A DNA stretch of 43,612 nucleotides from Candidatus Nanopelagicales bacterium. GTDB lineage: Bacteria; Actinomycetota; Actinomycetes; S36-B12. Location of the stretch: contig JABAYF010000006.1 in NCBI GenBank assembly GCA_018609125.1, positions 1-43,612 on the forward strand. The letters run 5' to 3'. Every line of letters begins with the position of its first letter. The stretch's first letter is position 1. A program made the position numbers and the translations under genes. Below are positions 14,954-24,335 of the stretch, one piece after another. A model generated the notes under the pieces. The model was given only the letters and a program-made list of their open reading frames with translations. It had not been told where the DNA came from and did no database searches.

Positions 14954-16498
14954 TTAGGCGCGAGACTCAAACATGCCCAAGAGCGCCGCGATGCCAAGAA
15001 TGGAGCGTGGAGCGTAGGCCACCCGCCACAATCCACCATGATTTGCCCCTTGAATGAACAGGTCTAGCGGATGATCGAGCACGACATCTGGATTAGCGGG
15101 CGCGTCGGGATTGCGCAGGTCATGAACGAGCAACGCCGCCATGAGGGTGGTCGAGGTGGCCGGTTCAAACACCTCCACCCCAAATCGGCCCGCACCGGCA
15201 TAGGCAGCGGCAAGCGCCTTGTTCTTCACCACCGACTCTGTGCGGGTAGCCGGTGCGATATTGAGAGAAACTCGATGGCCTTGATCACGCAATGTCGTTG
15301 CTCGCCAGCGCTGAAATCGCTTGGCCAAGGCATAGTTGGGGCCCTGCTGACGCACGAGGGCATCGTTAACCCCCACGATGCGCCCGGTGGTGGTCGTCAC
15401 CGTCGTCGGGTAGTTGGGCGCGAATTGTCGGGCCAACCGCAACGGTGCCTGCAGCATCCGCCCAGCGCCGCGATGCTGCCAACGTCGGCGAGATTCAATG
15501 ACGGCCTCTTCAGGCACCATAAACACATCGGTCGGTGTGGCGAGATAGGCCATGGTGGAACCTAGGAAGCGTTGGGCCAGGTCGGTCATAATCGCGTCGG
15601 CCGCAACAGACAACCGAACGTGCGTCACGCCATCGGCGTACGTGTAGTTCCCCACCACCATGGGTCGCTGGATGCGGGCGAACCAGTCGCGCACCTGCGG
15701 TGCTTTGCCCAGTAGGTCTGCCCCCGCGAGGGCAGCCGCTTGTGCATCATCGTCAAGATTTAACCGATATCCGTCGCGCCATTTCGATGGCATGGTGCCT
15801 TGCTGGATGGGTAAATGCAAAGTGCCGGCCGTTACCCGGGTGGTGTCAAGAAGTCGTTGCCACAGAGCAGGTCTGGGCAGGTCCACGGCGTGAACGCGAG
15901 CACCCCAGCGCAGTAGTGAACGGGTAGGACCCATCTCAGCACCCGCACCCATGACCGCAACATCTACGTCGCTGAGGTCCAGCCAGTCTGGGTTGTCCAT
16001 CACCAACTCAACCGCTTCAGCAAAACTTGGTTCGGCAATGCCACGGTCGACCCAGCGATTCAACTGTGCCCGGAGTTCGTCGCCAAAGAGCCGCCGGCCT
16101 TGATAAGGCACTGAAAAATCGCGCTCTCGCATGGCCTGCCCACCGGCCACTAGCGTGTCGTACAGCGGCTCATTCGGACGGCTGAAACCTTCGGCAACCG
16201 AAACCATTTCGTCTTCGTACTGAATTCCTGCTTGACGAATTAGTTCTTCAGCGCCGGCCTTGGACATCGCCGCGGCACCGTGAGCGTCGTGGGCGGCAGA
16301 GGTGAGCAATGCCCGGTAAGCCTCAATGTAGTCGCGGTGCCAGCGGGAATACCCGCGGACACAATCACTGAGATCCATATCCGCAGCCGCGGCGGCAACA
16401 GCCACAACATCTTGGCCGATGCGCGTAGAACTCACTCGCCCGTCAGAGCCGGGACGTAGAACAACCCCGAGGGACGGAGGTGGCGTTGCCGAGGTCAT
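14954..16498 (-). CDS. Conserved protein of unknown function with Rossmann-like motif
   Basis: I do not recognise a characterised family for this 514-residue protein. The N-terminal half is helical and polar, with Y-S-R-W-H-R-D-Y and repeated acidic patches. At about residues 185-200 a hydrophobic strand leads into V-M-G-A-G-A-E-M-G, then the next strand ends H-A-V-D-L-P-R-P. This resembles a nucleotide- or SAM-binding Rossmann fold with an acidic residue after strand 2. The C-terminus contains a hydrophobic segment (S-I-L-G-I-A-A-L-L-G-M-F) and no signal peptide is seen. A GTG at 16504 would add two residues. It starts just after galE and ends 51 bases before the moaE start, so it is probably transcribed with galE. 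An enzyme is likely; its reaction is unknown. Confidence 0.8.
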   Translation of the reverse strand: MTSATPPPSLGVVLRPGSDGRVSSTRIGQDVVAVAAAAADMDLSDCVRGYSRWHRDYIEAYRALLTSAAHDAHGAAAMSKAGAEELIRQAGIQYEDEMVSVAEGFSRPNEPLYDTLVAGGQAMRERDFSVPYQGRRLFGDELRAQLNRWVDRGIAEPSFAEAVELVMDNPDWLDLSDVDVAVMGAGAEMGPTRSLLRWGARVHAVDLPRPALWQRLLDTTRVTAGTLHLPIQQGTMPSKWRDGYRLNLDDDAQAAALAGADLLGKAPQVRDWFARIQRPMVVGNYTYADGVTHVRLSVAADAIMTDLAQRFLGSTMAYLATPTDVFMVPEEAVIESRRRWQHRGAGRMLQAPLRLARQFAPNYPTTVTTTTGRIVGVNDALVRQQGPNYALAKRFQRWRATTLRDQGHRVSLNIAPATRTESVVKNKALAAAYAGAGRFGVEVFEPATSTTLMAALLVHDLRNPDAPANPDVVLDHPLDLFIQGANHGGLWRVAYAPRSILGIAALLGMFESRA

Positions 16499-16505
16499 GG
16501 TCACT

Positions 16506-17450
16506 TTATTCTAGCGACCTGCGAACAATGTCGGCCAACGATCGTGATGCCTGCCATCCAAGCTGTGCGTTGATGCGTTCGACCGATGCCACAAGTTCAG
16601 GCGCATCACCTGCCCGACGTGGTGCGGCTTCGGCATTAACATCATGGCCCACCTGCGCAGATACGGCAGCCATCACTTCCCATACGGAAGCGCCATCGCC
16701 TCGGCCCACGTTGAACACGTCCTGGGCACGTTCGCGCAGGCAGTACTCAGCGGCCGCCACATGGGCATCAGCCAGATCCACCACATGAATGTAATCGCGA
16801 ATACACGAGCCATCCGGGGTCGGATAGTCGGTGCCAAAAACCAGTGGCCGTTCCCCGGCATCAATGGCCGCGAATACCAGGGGAACCAGATTGGCCACGC
16901 TGGTATCGGCAAGATCTGCCGATACGGCACCCGCAACGTTGAAGTAGCGCAGGGCCACCCAGGACAGGTCAAGGGGTTCTGCTGCGGCACGCACCTGCCA
17001 CTCGCCAATAAGTTTCGTTTCACCGTAGGGCGAAATCGGCGCACACGGAGTGTCCTCACGGATCGGTGACCATGGCGGTTCTCCGTAAACCGCGGCGGAG
17101 GAGGAATACACGATATGGCGAACGCCAACCTCAGCCATGGCGAGGAGAACTGTGTTGATGCCACCGACGTTTTCGCGGTAGTAACGCAACGGGTGTGCCA
17201 CGGATTCACTTACCGACTTCTTTGCGGCCAGGTGGATCACACCGTCTACCTGATGGTCTCGCATTGCCCGCGTGAGTTCTGGGAGGTCTAACACGCTGGC
17301 GCAGATCATGGGAACGTCGCTGGGTACTCGCTGGGCCAGGCCGGTGGACAAATCGTCGTAGACAACAACATCATTGCCAGCTACCTGCAGCGCTCGCAGT
17401 ACGTGCGCGCCGATGTAACCCGCACCACCGGTCAACAACCATCGGCTCAA
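16506..17450 (-). CDS. galE: UDP-glucose 4-epimerase
   Basis: The 314-residue extended-SDR enzyme has the NAD-binding G-G-A-G-Y-I-G (residues 8-14), the Y-S-S-S-A-A-V-Y-G strand with catalytic Ser (about 116-118), and the catalytic pair Tyr142/Lys146 in Y-G-E-T-K. It interconverts UDP-glucose and UDP-galactose for sugar use or envelope polysaccharide. The start is an unusual TTG at 17450 overlapping the purC stop as TTGA. No ATG or GTG lies near the conserved N-terminus, so the coupling and the TTG start are both likely. Other UDP-hexose epimerases share these motifs. Confidence 0.9.
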   Translation of the reverse strand: MSRWLLTGGAGYIGAHVLRALQVAGNDVVVYDDLSTGLAQRVPSDVPMICASVLDLPELTRAMRDHQVDGVIHLAAKKSVSESVAHPLRYYRENVGGINTVLLAMAEVGVRHIVYSSSAAVYGEPPWSPIREDTPCAPISPYGETKLIGEWQVRAAAEPLDLSWVALRYFNVAGAVSADLADTSVANLVPLVFAAIDAGERPLVFGTDYPTPDGSCIRDYIHVVDLADAHVAAAEYCLRERAQDVFNVGRGDGASVWEVMAAVSAQVGHDVNAEAAPRRAGDAPELVASVERINAQLGWQASRSLADIVRRSLE

Positions 17451-18343
17451 TGAAATTTCTCCTCGGTGAGCCGCTCGTAGACCTCAACATACTTTGCGCG
17501 CGTCTGCTCGATCACTTTTTCCGGCAGCGCAGGCGGGGGTTCTCCACTGTCTTTGTGCCACCCCGACTCCGGCGACATCAGCCAATCGCGAACAAACTGT
17601 TTATCAAAGGATGGCTGAGGTTGCCCCGGCTGCCAAACATCCTGGGGCCACCAACGCGAAGAGTCCGGGGTGAGCACCTCATCGGCCAGCACCATGTGCC
17701 CGCGATATCGACCCTCTTGGGCAATACCGAATTCGAATTTCGTATCGGCCAGGATTAAACCCCGACGTGCCCCAATTTCAGCAGCACGCTCATAGACATC
17801 AACCGATAGACGTTTTAAGTCCTGCGCCTCGTTTTGCCCCACCGTGGTGATCACTTCGTCGTAGGTAATGTTTTGGTCGTGATCACCGAGAGCCGCCTTA
17901 GTGGCCGGGGTGAAAATGGGTACGGGCAGCTGGGAGCCCTCCTTCAAACCGGGAGGTAGCCCTTTGCCACAGATCTGGCGGGTCGCGAGGTAGTCGGTGT
18001 ACCCCGACCCGGCGAGATAGCCGCGCACGACACATTCGATGGGCATCATTTCCAGTTCTTGGCACAGCATCGCTCGCCCAGCAACGACAGCGGGAACGTG
18101 CGTGGACACCACATGGTTAGGCACCACTCCTTCGAACTGGTGAAACCACCACAGACTCAGGCTGGTGAGAATTTTGCCCTTGTCTGGAATCGTGGACGGC
18201 AACACCCAGTCGTAGGCAGAAATTCGGTCGGAGGCAACGAAAAGCAGCCGCCCCTCGGGCGACCGATAAAGGTCGCGCACCTTGCCTGAGTACAGATGTG
18301 TGTAGCCCTCGGGTAGTTGCACATCATCTGGGGTAATCGACAC
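17447..18343 (-). CDS. purC: SAICAR synthetase (purine biosynthesis)
   Basis: The 298-residue protein matches actinobacterial PurC. It has the L-Y-S-G-K-V-R-D-L-Y substrate/ATP loop near the N-terminus, I-E-C-V-V-R-G-Y-L-A-G-S-G in the centre and D-T-K-F-E-F-G toward the C-terminal third. It joins aspartate to CAIR using ATP. Translation starts at GTG 18343, 20 bases after purB. With purB and purD it covers three steps of IMP synthesis in one run on this strand. Confidence 0.96.
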   Translation of the reverse strand: MSITPDDVQLPEGYTHLYSGKVRDLYRSPEGRLLFVASDRISAYDWVLPSTIPDKGKILTSLSLWWFHQFEGVVPNHVVSTHVPAVVAGRAMLCQELEMMPIECVVRGYLAGSGYTDYLATRQICGKGLPPGLKEGSQLPVPIFTPATKAALGDHDQNITYDEVITTVGQNEAQDLKRLSVDVYERAAEIGARRGLILADTKFEFGIAQEGRYRGHMVLADEVLTPDSSRWWPQDVWQPGQPQPSFDKQFVRDWLMSPESGWHKDSGEPPPALPEKVIEQTRAKYVEVYERLTEEKFH

Positions 18344-18363
18344 GTGTGCAGTCTCTCACTCAA

Positions 18364-19809
18364 CTAAAGGATCGATGCCGGTGCGTACGCAGCAGCCTGG
18401 GGGTGGGCAGCCACGATCGCGCTGATCCGTTCGACCACTCGACCGACCTGACTCGTTGCCGCACCGGCGAAACTCATGGGGTCTGCCAACAAATGCACCC
18501 AGGTGTCCGGTGGCACGGTGGCAAGGCGGGGGTCGGTAGACAACCGATCAACCAGGTCATTCGTTGCCCCACCCTCACGCATGTTGAGTGCCACCGCCAC
18601 CGCATGTTCCTTAATGGCTTCGTGTGCGGTCTCTCTGCCCACTCCTGCTTGCACCGCCACCATCAGTGCTCGCGTTGTGGCCAGGAATGGCAGGTACCGC
18701 GCCAACTCTTTCTCGATGACAGCCGGATAGGCGCCGAACTCGTCGAGCACGGTCAAGAACGTCTCGAATAAACCGTCGACGGCGAAAAAGGCATCGGGCA
18801 GCGCCACACGTCGCACGACCGAGCAGGCAACGTCACCCTCATTCCATTGGCCACCGGCAAGTTCACCCACCATGGATGCGTATCCGCGCAGGATGACCGC
18901 GAAACCGTTGATGCGTTCACTGGAGCGGGAGTTCATTTTGTGCGGCATTGCACTGGAGCCAACCTGGCCGGGCCGAAACCCTTCGGTAACAAGTTCGCCG
19001 CCGGCCATCAGACGCACCGTCGTTGCCAAGCTACTGGGCCCTGCGGCTACCTGAACCAGCGTCGATACAACGTCGTAGTCCAGGGACCGCGGATACACCT
19101 GGCCGACACTGTCGAGGACGTCGGTGAACCCCAGATGTGTCATGACCGCGTGCTCAAGTTGAGCGAGCCGCTGTAGGTCATCACCCAGCAACGTGAGCAT
19201 GTCTTGGGCCGTGCCTACCGGACCTTTAATTCCCCGAAGTGGGTACCGCTGCAAGAGTGTGGTTAGTCGGTCGTAGGCGGTAAGAAGTTCCTGAGCTGCA
19301 CTGGCAAAGCGTTTACCCAGCGTGGTCATTTGAGCGGCGACGTTGTGCGACCGACCCGTCAGGGGTTGATCATTAAACCGGATAGAAAGGTCGCTGAGCC
19401 GAGCGAGCGCAGCAACACAGTTGTCTCGAACCACCTTTAAAGATGCACGGATCATCATTTGCTCGACGTTTTCGGTGAGGTCCCGACTCGTCATGCCTAG
19501 GTGAATCGACTCGAAACCAGCAAGAGCATTGAACTCCTCAATTCTGGCCTTCACGTCATGACGCGTTACCCGTTCGCGTGCGGAAATGGACGCAAGATCT
19601 ACCTGCGCCGCCACTGCTTGATAAGCCTGGATCGCTCCAGCGGGAACCGACACCCCCAACTGCTCCTGCGCGGTGAGCACGGCCAGCCACAATTGCCGTT
19701 CGCTGCGCACCCGCTCCTCGGGCGACCAGATCAACCGCATGCGTGCTGAGGCATAGCGCTGCGCCAGCACATCGGGATATACCGAACTGTCTTCAGGCAC
19801 CTGGCTCAC
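18364..19809 (-). CDS. purB: Adenylosuccinate lyase (purine biosynthesis)
   Basis: The 481-residue protein is a fumarase/aspartase-superfamily lyase of the mycobacterial PurB type. The signature loop with the catalytic Ser is G-S-S-A-M-P-H-K-M-N-S. T-G-R-S-H-N-V-A holds the conserved His. It cleaves SAICAR to AICAR and adenylosuccinate to AMP. GTG 19809 lies directly against GAGGGA. An in-frame GTG at 19800 would give a better nine-base spacing from that SD sequence and shorten the protein by three residues. Confidence 0.95.
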   Translation of the reverse strand: MSQVPEDSSVYPDVLAQRYASARMRLIWSPEERVRSERQLWLAVLTAQEQLGVSVPAGAIQAYQAVAAQVDLASISARERVTRHDVKARIEEFNALAGFESIHLGMTSRDLTENVEQMMIRASLKVVRDNCVAALARLSDLSIRFNDQPLTGRSHNVAAQMTTLGKRFASAAQELLTAYDRLTTLLQRYPLRGIKGPVGTAQDMLTLLGDDLQRLAQLEHAVMTHLGFTDVLDSVGQVYPRSLDYDVVSTLVQVAAGPSSLATTVRLMAGGELVTEGFRPGQVGSSAMPHKMNSRSSERINGFAVILRGYASMVGELAGGQWNEGDVACSVVRRVALPDAFFAVDGLFETFLTVLDEFGAYPAVIEKELARYLPFLATTRALMVAVQAGVGRETAHEAIKEHAVAVALNMREGGATNDLVDRLSTDPRLATVPPDTWVHLLADPMSFAGAATSQVGRVVERISAIVAAHPQAAAYAPASIL

Positions 19810-19827
19810 TCCCTCATCAACCCCTGA

Positions 19828-21078
19828 CTAATCCTTATTTAGTGCAATATCACGCCGAAACTGGCTGTCTGCCAGCGTGATGTGGTCGAGTGCCGCATAT
19901 GCGCGCTCGCGTGCATCGGACAGGTTGGCACCGCAGCCCACCACCGTGAGTACCCGGCCGCCGGCTGAAAGGAGTCGACCATCAGCAACCTCAGTTCCGG
20001 CATGAAGCACCGCAACGTCAACGAGGGCGTCGGCCTGTTCCACTCCGCACACTTCATCACCCAGGCGCGGCGCCTGCGGGTAGTTTGCTGCGGCTAGCAC
20101 CACCACAACCGCGGCATCATTAGACCAGCGCGGTGGCGCCACCTCGGCCAAAGTCCCGGTGGCCGCAGCGAACAGAAGCGGGCCCAGCGGTGACTCGAGG
20201 CGAGCCAGCACCGCCTGGGTTTCTGGGTCCCCAAACCGAGCGTTGAACTCCACTACCCGAAGTCCCCGCGAGGTGAGTGCGAGGCCGGCATAGAGAAGTC
20301 CTGCGAAGGGCACGCCGTCAAGACGCATCCGGTCGATGGTGGGCTGAATCACGCGCGCGACGATGTCGTCGACGAGACCCTCCGGTGCCCAGGGCAGCGG
20401 CGAATACGCACCCATACCGCCGGTGTTGGGGCCTGCGTCACCGTCACCGAGGCGCTTGTAATCCTGGGCCGGCTGCAGTGGCACGACGGTGACACCGTCG
20501 GTGATGGCAAACAGGGACACCTCAGGTCCGTCGAGGTATTCCTCAATGACCACCGCGGCTTCGCCATGGCGCTGCAGGCACACCGCTGCGTGCTCACCAG
20601 CGATCCTTCGGTCGTCGGTAACTACCACGCCCTTGCCGCCGGCCAAACCATCATCCTTAACAACGAACGGTGGGCCAAAAGCGTCAAGGGCAGACTCGAC
20701 CTCGGTCTGGTTGGTGCACACTCTGGCCATCGCGGTGGGAACCCCGGCAGCGGCCATCACCTGCTTGGCAAAAGCTTTGCTGCCTTCAAGTAGCGCGGCT
20801 TCAGCTGATGGGCCAAAGCAGGCGATCCCACGCGCTCGGACAGCATCGGCTGCGCCGTTCACCAGGGGTAACTCTGGGCCGATCACGACCAGATCGACAC
20901 TTTCGGTCTCCGCAAGGTCAGCAATTGCCTGCCCATCGGAGACATTCAGCGGAAATCGAGCAGCCGCCTCGTTCATTCCGACGTTGCCCGGGGCCACGAC
21001 TACTTCGTCGCCGCCGGCTATCAAGGCACGCAGCAACGCATGCTCACGTGCGCCAGAACCCACCAGGAGGATCTTCAC
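19828..21078 (-). CDS. purD: Phosphoribosylamine-glycine ligase
   Basis: The 416-residue ATP-grasp enzyme starts with K-I-L-L-V-G-S-G-A-R-E-H-A-L, the conserved PurD N-terminus. It has the G-L-A-G-G-K-G-V ATP loop and the late catalytic segment V-V-E-F-N-A-R-F-G-D-P-E-T-Q. It adds glycine to phosphoribosylamine. GTG 21078 is preferred over GTG 21090 because it gives the standard family N-terminus and because TAGTGT lies upstream at 21087-21092. That hexamer leaves eight bases rather than six, so leaderless initiation is less certain here. purD leads a co-directional purD-purB-purC run. Confidence 0.95.
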   Translation of the reverse strand: MKILLVGSGAREHALLRALIAGGDEVVVAPGNVGMNEAAARFPLNVSDGQAIADLAETESVDLVVIGPELPLVNGAADAVRARGIACFGPSAEAALLEGSKAFAKQVMAAAGVPTAMARVCTNQTEVESALDAFGPPFVVKDDGLAGGKGVVVTDDRRIAGEHAAVCLQRHGEAAVVIEEYLDGPEVSLFAITDGVTVVPLQPAQDYKRLGDGDAGPNTGGMGAYSPLPWAPEGLVDDIVARVIQPTIDRMRLDGVPFAGLLYAGLALTSRGLRVVEFNARFGDPETQAVLARLESPLGPLLFAAATGTLAEVAPPRWSNDAAVVVVLAAANYPQAPRLGDEVCGVEQADALVDVAVLHAGTEVADGRLLSAGGRVLTVVGCGANLSDARERAYAALDHITLADSQFRRDIALNKD

Positions 21079-21086
21079 GATGTTGA

Positions 21087-21092
21087 ACACTA
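21087..21092 (-). promoter_or_regulatory. purD: Candidate -10 box of purD
   Basis: TAGTGT (minus strand) fits TANNNT and ends eight bases before GTG 21078. It lies in the 44-base gap shared with the divergent lipoprotein gene. Confidence 0.35.
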
Positions 21093-21110
21093 TCGGGCGC
21101 CTATCCGATC

Positions 21111-21116
21111 TAAGGT
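21111..21116 (+). promoter_or_regulatory. Leaderless -10 box of the lipoprotein gene
   Basis: TAAGGT ends exactly six bases before ATG 21123, so the predicted transcript starts at the start codon. No SD sequence is present. Confidence 0.5.
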
Positions 21117-21122
21117 GTTCGC

Positions 21123-22523
21123 ATGCGTGGCTCGACCAACGCCGTCATCTTGACGCTGGCACTCCTCGGGGTGAGCGCCTGCACGGGCGAAAACTCCACG
21201 GTTGACCCCACCGACTCCACGAGCGCCAGTCCGATGCCAACTTTGTGCGCCGATGCCACCGCTGGGCAGCCACCCCAGATCTTCGGCTTGACCTTCGATC
21301 AGGTCAGCGCCGCCACCTTCGCCACCACGCTCACCGTGCCCTTCGCCGGGCTCACCGCCGGACCCCTTGATCGGCCCTCGGTAGTGCAGGTGAGCGTGCG
21401 GGCCAGTACCGCCAACGCACCGGTCACGTTCACCGCTCCCGGCGCACACTTCATCGAGCGGCTGGATGACCCCTGGTCGCAGGCGCCCGACCAGGTGACC
21501 GTGTTCACCGTGGCCGGGGGCGATGGCTGCGTGGCCAGTGTGTTCCTGCTGGGCACAACCGCAGGTCAGGTCACGGTGACCGCACGCGGGAAGAACAGCG
21601 AATCAGCCGATGTCACCGTCGTCACGAGCCCTGCCGCAGCGCGCAATGTGGAGGTGCGTACCGAGGTTGAGCGGGTGCGTGCGGGCAAGCCGGTGACCGC
21701 GATCGTTGCCGTGACCGATGCATTCAACAATCCGGTAGCCGGTGTTGCTGTCATTTTGACCACTCCAGAAGATGGCCCGGGCCGGTTTTTCAATGGCACC
21801 CGACGTGCTGTTTTACTCACCGACGACAGCGGTACCGCTGCCGCGGAGTTCGCAACGGTTCCTGGTGAAGGGTCCCGTCTTAACATCACCGCCCGTGGTG
21901 ATCAACCTGCGTGCAACCCGCTCATTAACCAGTACGAATGTGCCGCCGGCGAGCCGGTGGCTTCGTTCGCCGCACCCATCGGGCGGGCGACAACGTCGGT
22001 AGGGGTGCGCCAGCCACGCGTTCGGGTGGAGTCGCCGGTGCCGTCAACTCAATTCAGCGCAGAGCAACCGTTCTCACTCACGGCCAATACAGCAGGCGTC
22101 GCATCGGGCACTCTCGCCCAGGTGCTGTGGGGGGATGAAGTGCTTGCGCTCGGCAGCGTTGATGAAAATGGATCTTTGCGGGTGGTCGACATTCGCGCGC
22201 GCATCACTTCTGCATCGAAAAACTATCAACTCGTGGTGGGCTCGCTACCTCGCAAGAAAATCGACATCACCGTGTTGCCCTTCGCTGTTACCGAGGCGAA
22301 ACGACAGGGTCAAGATCTGCTGCTGACCATTGCGCCCGGGGCGTGGCCGGTGGGCACCACCCTCATCATTTTGCGCGACGGTAAGCGTGTCACCACCAGC
22401 ACGGTGCGTGCAGTTGGCACCCAGATCTCGGTATCGGTGCCGAGCCGATCGGGGTTTTACAACGTTCGCGTGCGCGATTCCGGCACGGTGGTGCAGGGCG
22501 CAGACCCCTTACTGATTAATTAA
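21123..22523 (+). CDS. Secreted lipoprotein with bacterial Ig-like domains
   Basis: The 466-residue protein begins with a short hydrophobic signal ending in L-G-V-S-A-C, a lipobox that makes Cys20 the lipidated first residue of the mature protein. Next comes a Thr/Ser-rich tether, a beta-rich region (about 45-165) and a Big_1-like Ig domain (about 170-260; A-I-V-A-V-T-D-A-F-N-N-P-V-A-G-V). Further beta-rich modules run to the C-terminus. No catalytic motif is visible, so a cell-surface structural or binding role is inferred. The gene is divergent from purD, and its TAA stop overlaps the stop of the aminotransferase gene on the other strand within TTAATTAA. Confidence 0.85.
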   Translation: MRGSTNAVILTLALLGVSACTGENSTVDPTDSTSASPMPTLCADATAGQPPQIFGLTFDQVSAATFATTLTVPFAGLTAGPLDRPSVVQVSVRASTANAPVTFTAPGAHFIERLDDPWSQAPDQVTVFTVAGGDGCVASVFLLGTTAGQVTVTARGKNSESADVTVVTSPAAARNVEVRTEVERVRAGKPVTAIVAVTDAFNNPVAGVAVILTTPEDGPGRFFNGTRRAVLLTDDSGTAAAEFATVPGEGSRLNITARGDQPACNPLINQYECAAGEPVASFAAPIGRATTSVGVRQPRVRVESPVPSTQFSAEQPFSLTANTAGVASGTLAQVLWGDEVLALGSVDENGSLRVVDIRARITSASKNYQLVVGSLPRKKIDITVLPFAVTEAKRQGQDLLLTIAPGAWPVGTTLIILRDGKRVTTSTVRAVGTQISVSVPSRSGFYNVRVRDSGTVVQGADPLLIN

Positions 22524-23866
22524 CCCTCGTAGTGGGCATCAATGACAGAGAAGACCTCATCCAAAATCGTCAAACCTGCCTTGGCTTCATCCACCGTCAC
22601 CGTGCACGGAGGCACCACGTGCAACCGGTTGAAGTTGGTGAAGGGCATGAGCCCGCGAGCACGACATTCTGATACCAACTGGCCCATCGCGGCTGATGTT
22701 CCGCCGTAGGGGGCCAGGGGTTCACGCGTGGCCCGGTCTTTAACCAGGTCGAGCGCCCAAAACACACCGAGCCCGCGCACATCACCAATCACCGGGTGCT
22801 TTTCGGCAAGTTCGGCTAGGCCCGGTGCAAGTACATCGCGACCGATGGATGCTGCGTTCTCCACGATGCCCTCCTCCTTCATCGCATCGATGGAGGCAAC
22901 AATGGATGCCGCAGCGATCGGATGGCCTGAATAGGTGAGGCCCCCGGGAAATACCTTGTCGCGGAACGTATCGGCAACCTCGCCTGAGATCACGACGCCA
23001 CCCACCGGGATGTAGCCAGAATTAGAACCCTTCGCGAACGTGATGAGATCAGGTTCAACCGACCAGTTCTGCCAGGCGAACCACGCACCGGTGCGGCCAA
23101 ATCCGCTCATCACCTCGTCGGCGATCCACAGAATTCCGTACTTGTCGCACAGGGCCCGGACACCTTCGAGATAGCCCGGCGGTGGCACCAGGACACCAGC
23201 GGTGCCCACCACCGATTCAATCAGGATCGCACCGATCGTTTGGGGACCCTCAAAAATAATGACCTGCTCAAGGTGCTCCAGCGCTCGAGCAGATTCTTGT
23301 TCGGGGGAATCAGACCAGAACGGGGAACGGTAGGCGTACGGGCCGAAGAAGTGCACCTGCTGCGCGGCATATTCATTGGGCCAGCGTCGGGGATCTCCAG
23401 TAGCTTGAATCGCTGCACCGGTGTTGCCGTGGTAGGAGCGGTAGAAGGACAGCACCTTGTGCTTATGGGTGTGAATGCGAGCCATACGGATAGCGTTTTC
23501 CACCGCATCGGCGCCACCGTTGGTGAAGAACACCATGCGATGGCGCTCCCCGGCTAGGTCAACGATGCGTCGGGCTGCTTCACCGCGCATGTCATTGGCG
23601 TGCTGGGGTGCGATCGTGGCCAGACGTTGTGCCTGCTCGGCAATGGCGGAAATAACTTTGGGATGCTGATGGCCAATATTGACGTTGACTAACTGACTGG
23701 AGAAGTCCAGGTATCGGTTGCCCTCGTAGTCCCAAAAATAACTGCCCTCAGCGCCCTGGATGGGCAGCGGCGTGATGGCACCCTGCGCGCTCCAAGAATG
23801 AAAGACGTACTCGCGATCAAGGGCATAAACCTCTGCACCACGGGCAGAGTCGGGTGAGACCACCAT
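22520..23866 (-). CDS. Class III PLP-dependent aminotransferase
   Basis: The 448-residue fold-type I enzyme has the phosphate loop N-G-G-A-D-A (116-121), Y-H-G-N (145-148), the pyridine-N partner Asp250 in I-A-D-E-V-M-S-G-F-G-R-T-G and the Schiff-base Lys279 in F-A-K-G. Class III members transfer amino groups from omega-amines such as beta-alanine, taurine, GABA or diamines; the substrate cannot be fixed from sequence. A strong SD, AAGGAGGA, precedes ATG 23866 by about five bases. This marks it as an internal operon gene downstream of rpiB (43-base gap). It converges with the lipoprotein gene, sharing four bases. Confidence 0.9.
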   Translation of the reverse strand: MVVSPDSARGAEVYALDREYVFHSWSAQGAITPLPIQGAEGSYFWDYEGNRYLDFSSQLVNVNIGHQHPKVISAIAEQAQRLATIAPQHANDMRGEAARRIVDLAGERHRMVFFTNGGADAVENAIRMARIHTHKHKVLSFYRSYHGNTGAAIQATGDPRRWPNEYAAQQVHFFGPYAYRSPFWSDSPEQESARALEHLEQVIIFEGPQTIGAILIESVVGTAGVLVPPPGYLEGVRALCDKYGILWIADEVMSGFGRTGAWFAWQNWSVEPDLITFAKGSNSGYIPVGGVVISGEVADTFRDKVFPGGLTYSGHPIAAASIVASIDAMKEEGIVENAASIGRDVLAPGLAELAEKHPVIGDVRGLGVFWALDLVKDRATREPLAPYGGTSAAMGQLVSECRARGLMPFTNFNRLHVVPPCTVTVDEAKAGLTILDEVFSVIDAHYEG

Positions 23867-23909
23867 GAAGATCCTCCTTTGGACGTGCTCAGACTATGGG
23901 CTGCAATCC

Positions 23910-24335
23910 TCAACGCAGTTGCTCGACGCGGGCTTCGTGCCGTCCACCGTCGAAGGGCGTAGCGAGGAAGATACGCAATAGCTCCTTGGCGGTAGGAATC
24001 GGCGTTACCCGGGCACCGAGGCAGGCCACGTTTGCGTTGTTGTGGCGCCGCGTCATTTCAGCGTCGTAAAGATCGCGCAGAATGCCACCGCGAGCGTGAT
24101 CAACCTTATTGACCGCCATACAAATACCCTGTCCGCTTCCGCACACAGCCACACCAAAGTCGGCCTCGCCATCGCCAACAAGTCGGCCTACTTCAGCACC
24201 GTAAATCGGGTAGTCGGTGCGTTCGAGCGAATCCGTACCGGCATCCAGCACCGTATGACCCTGTTCTTCTAACCACTGCATGAGTGGTTGCTTGAGCGGA
24301 AAGCCCGCGTGGTCGCTGCCGATGGCGATTCTCAT
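23910..24335 (-). CDS. rpiB: Ribose 5-phosphate isomerase B
   Basis: The 141-residue protein has the RpiB/LacAB fold. The N-terminal loop is G-S-D-H-A-G (Asp8, His9), the active-site C-G-S-G-Q-G contains Cys65, and His98-Asn99 follow. It interconverts ribulose 5-phosphate and ribose 5-phosphate. The Cys at the catalytic position is the E. coli-like arrangement; Mycobacterium tuberculosis RpiB uses Glu instead. ATG 24335 overlaps the stop of the upstream aminotransferase (ATGA). Confidence 0.95.
   Translation of the reverse strand: MRIAIGSDHAGFPLKQPLMQWLEEQGHTVLDAGTDSLERTDYPIYGAEVGRLVGDGEADFGVAVCGSGQGICMAVNKVDHARGGILRDLYDAEMTRRHNNANVACLGARVTPIPTAKELLRIFLATPFDGGRHEARVEQLR

Noticed and set aside
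21079..21090. Longer purD starting at GTG 21090
   Set aside because: It adds four residues not seen in the family and would place the start codon inside the candidate -10 box.
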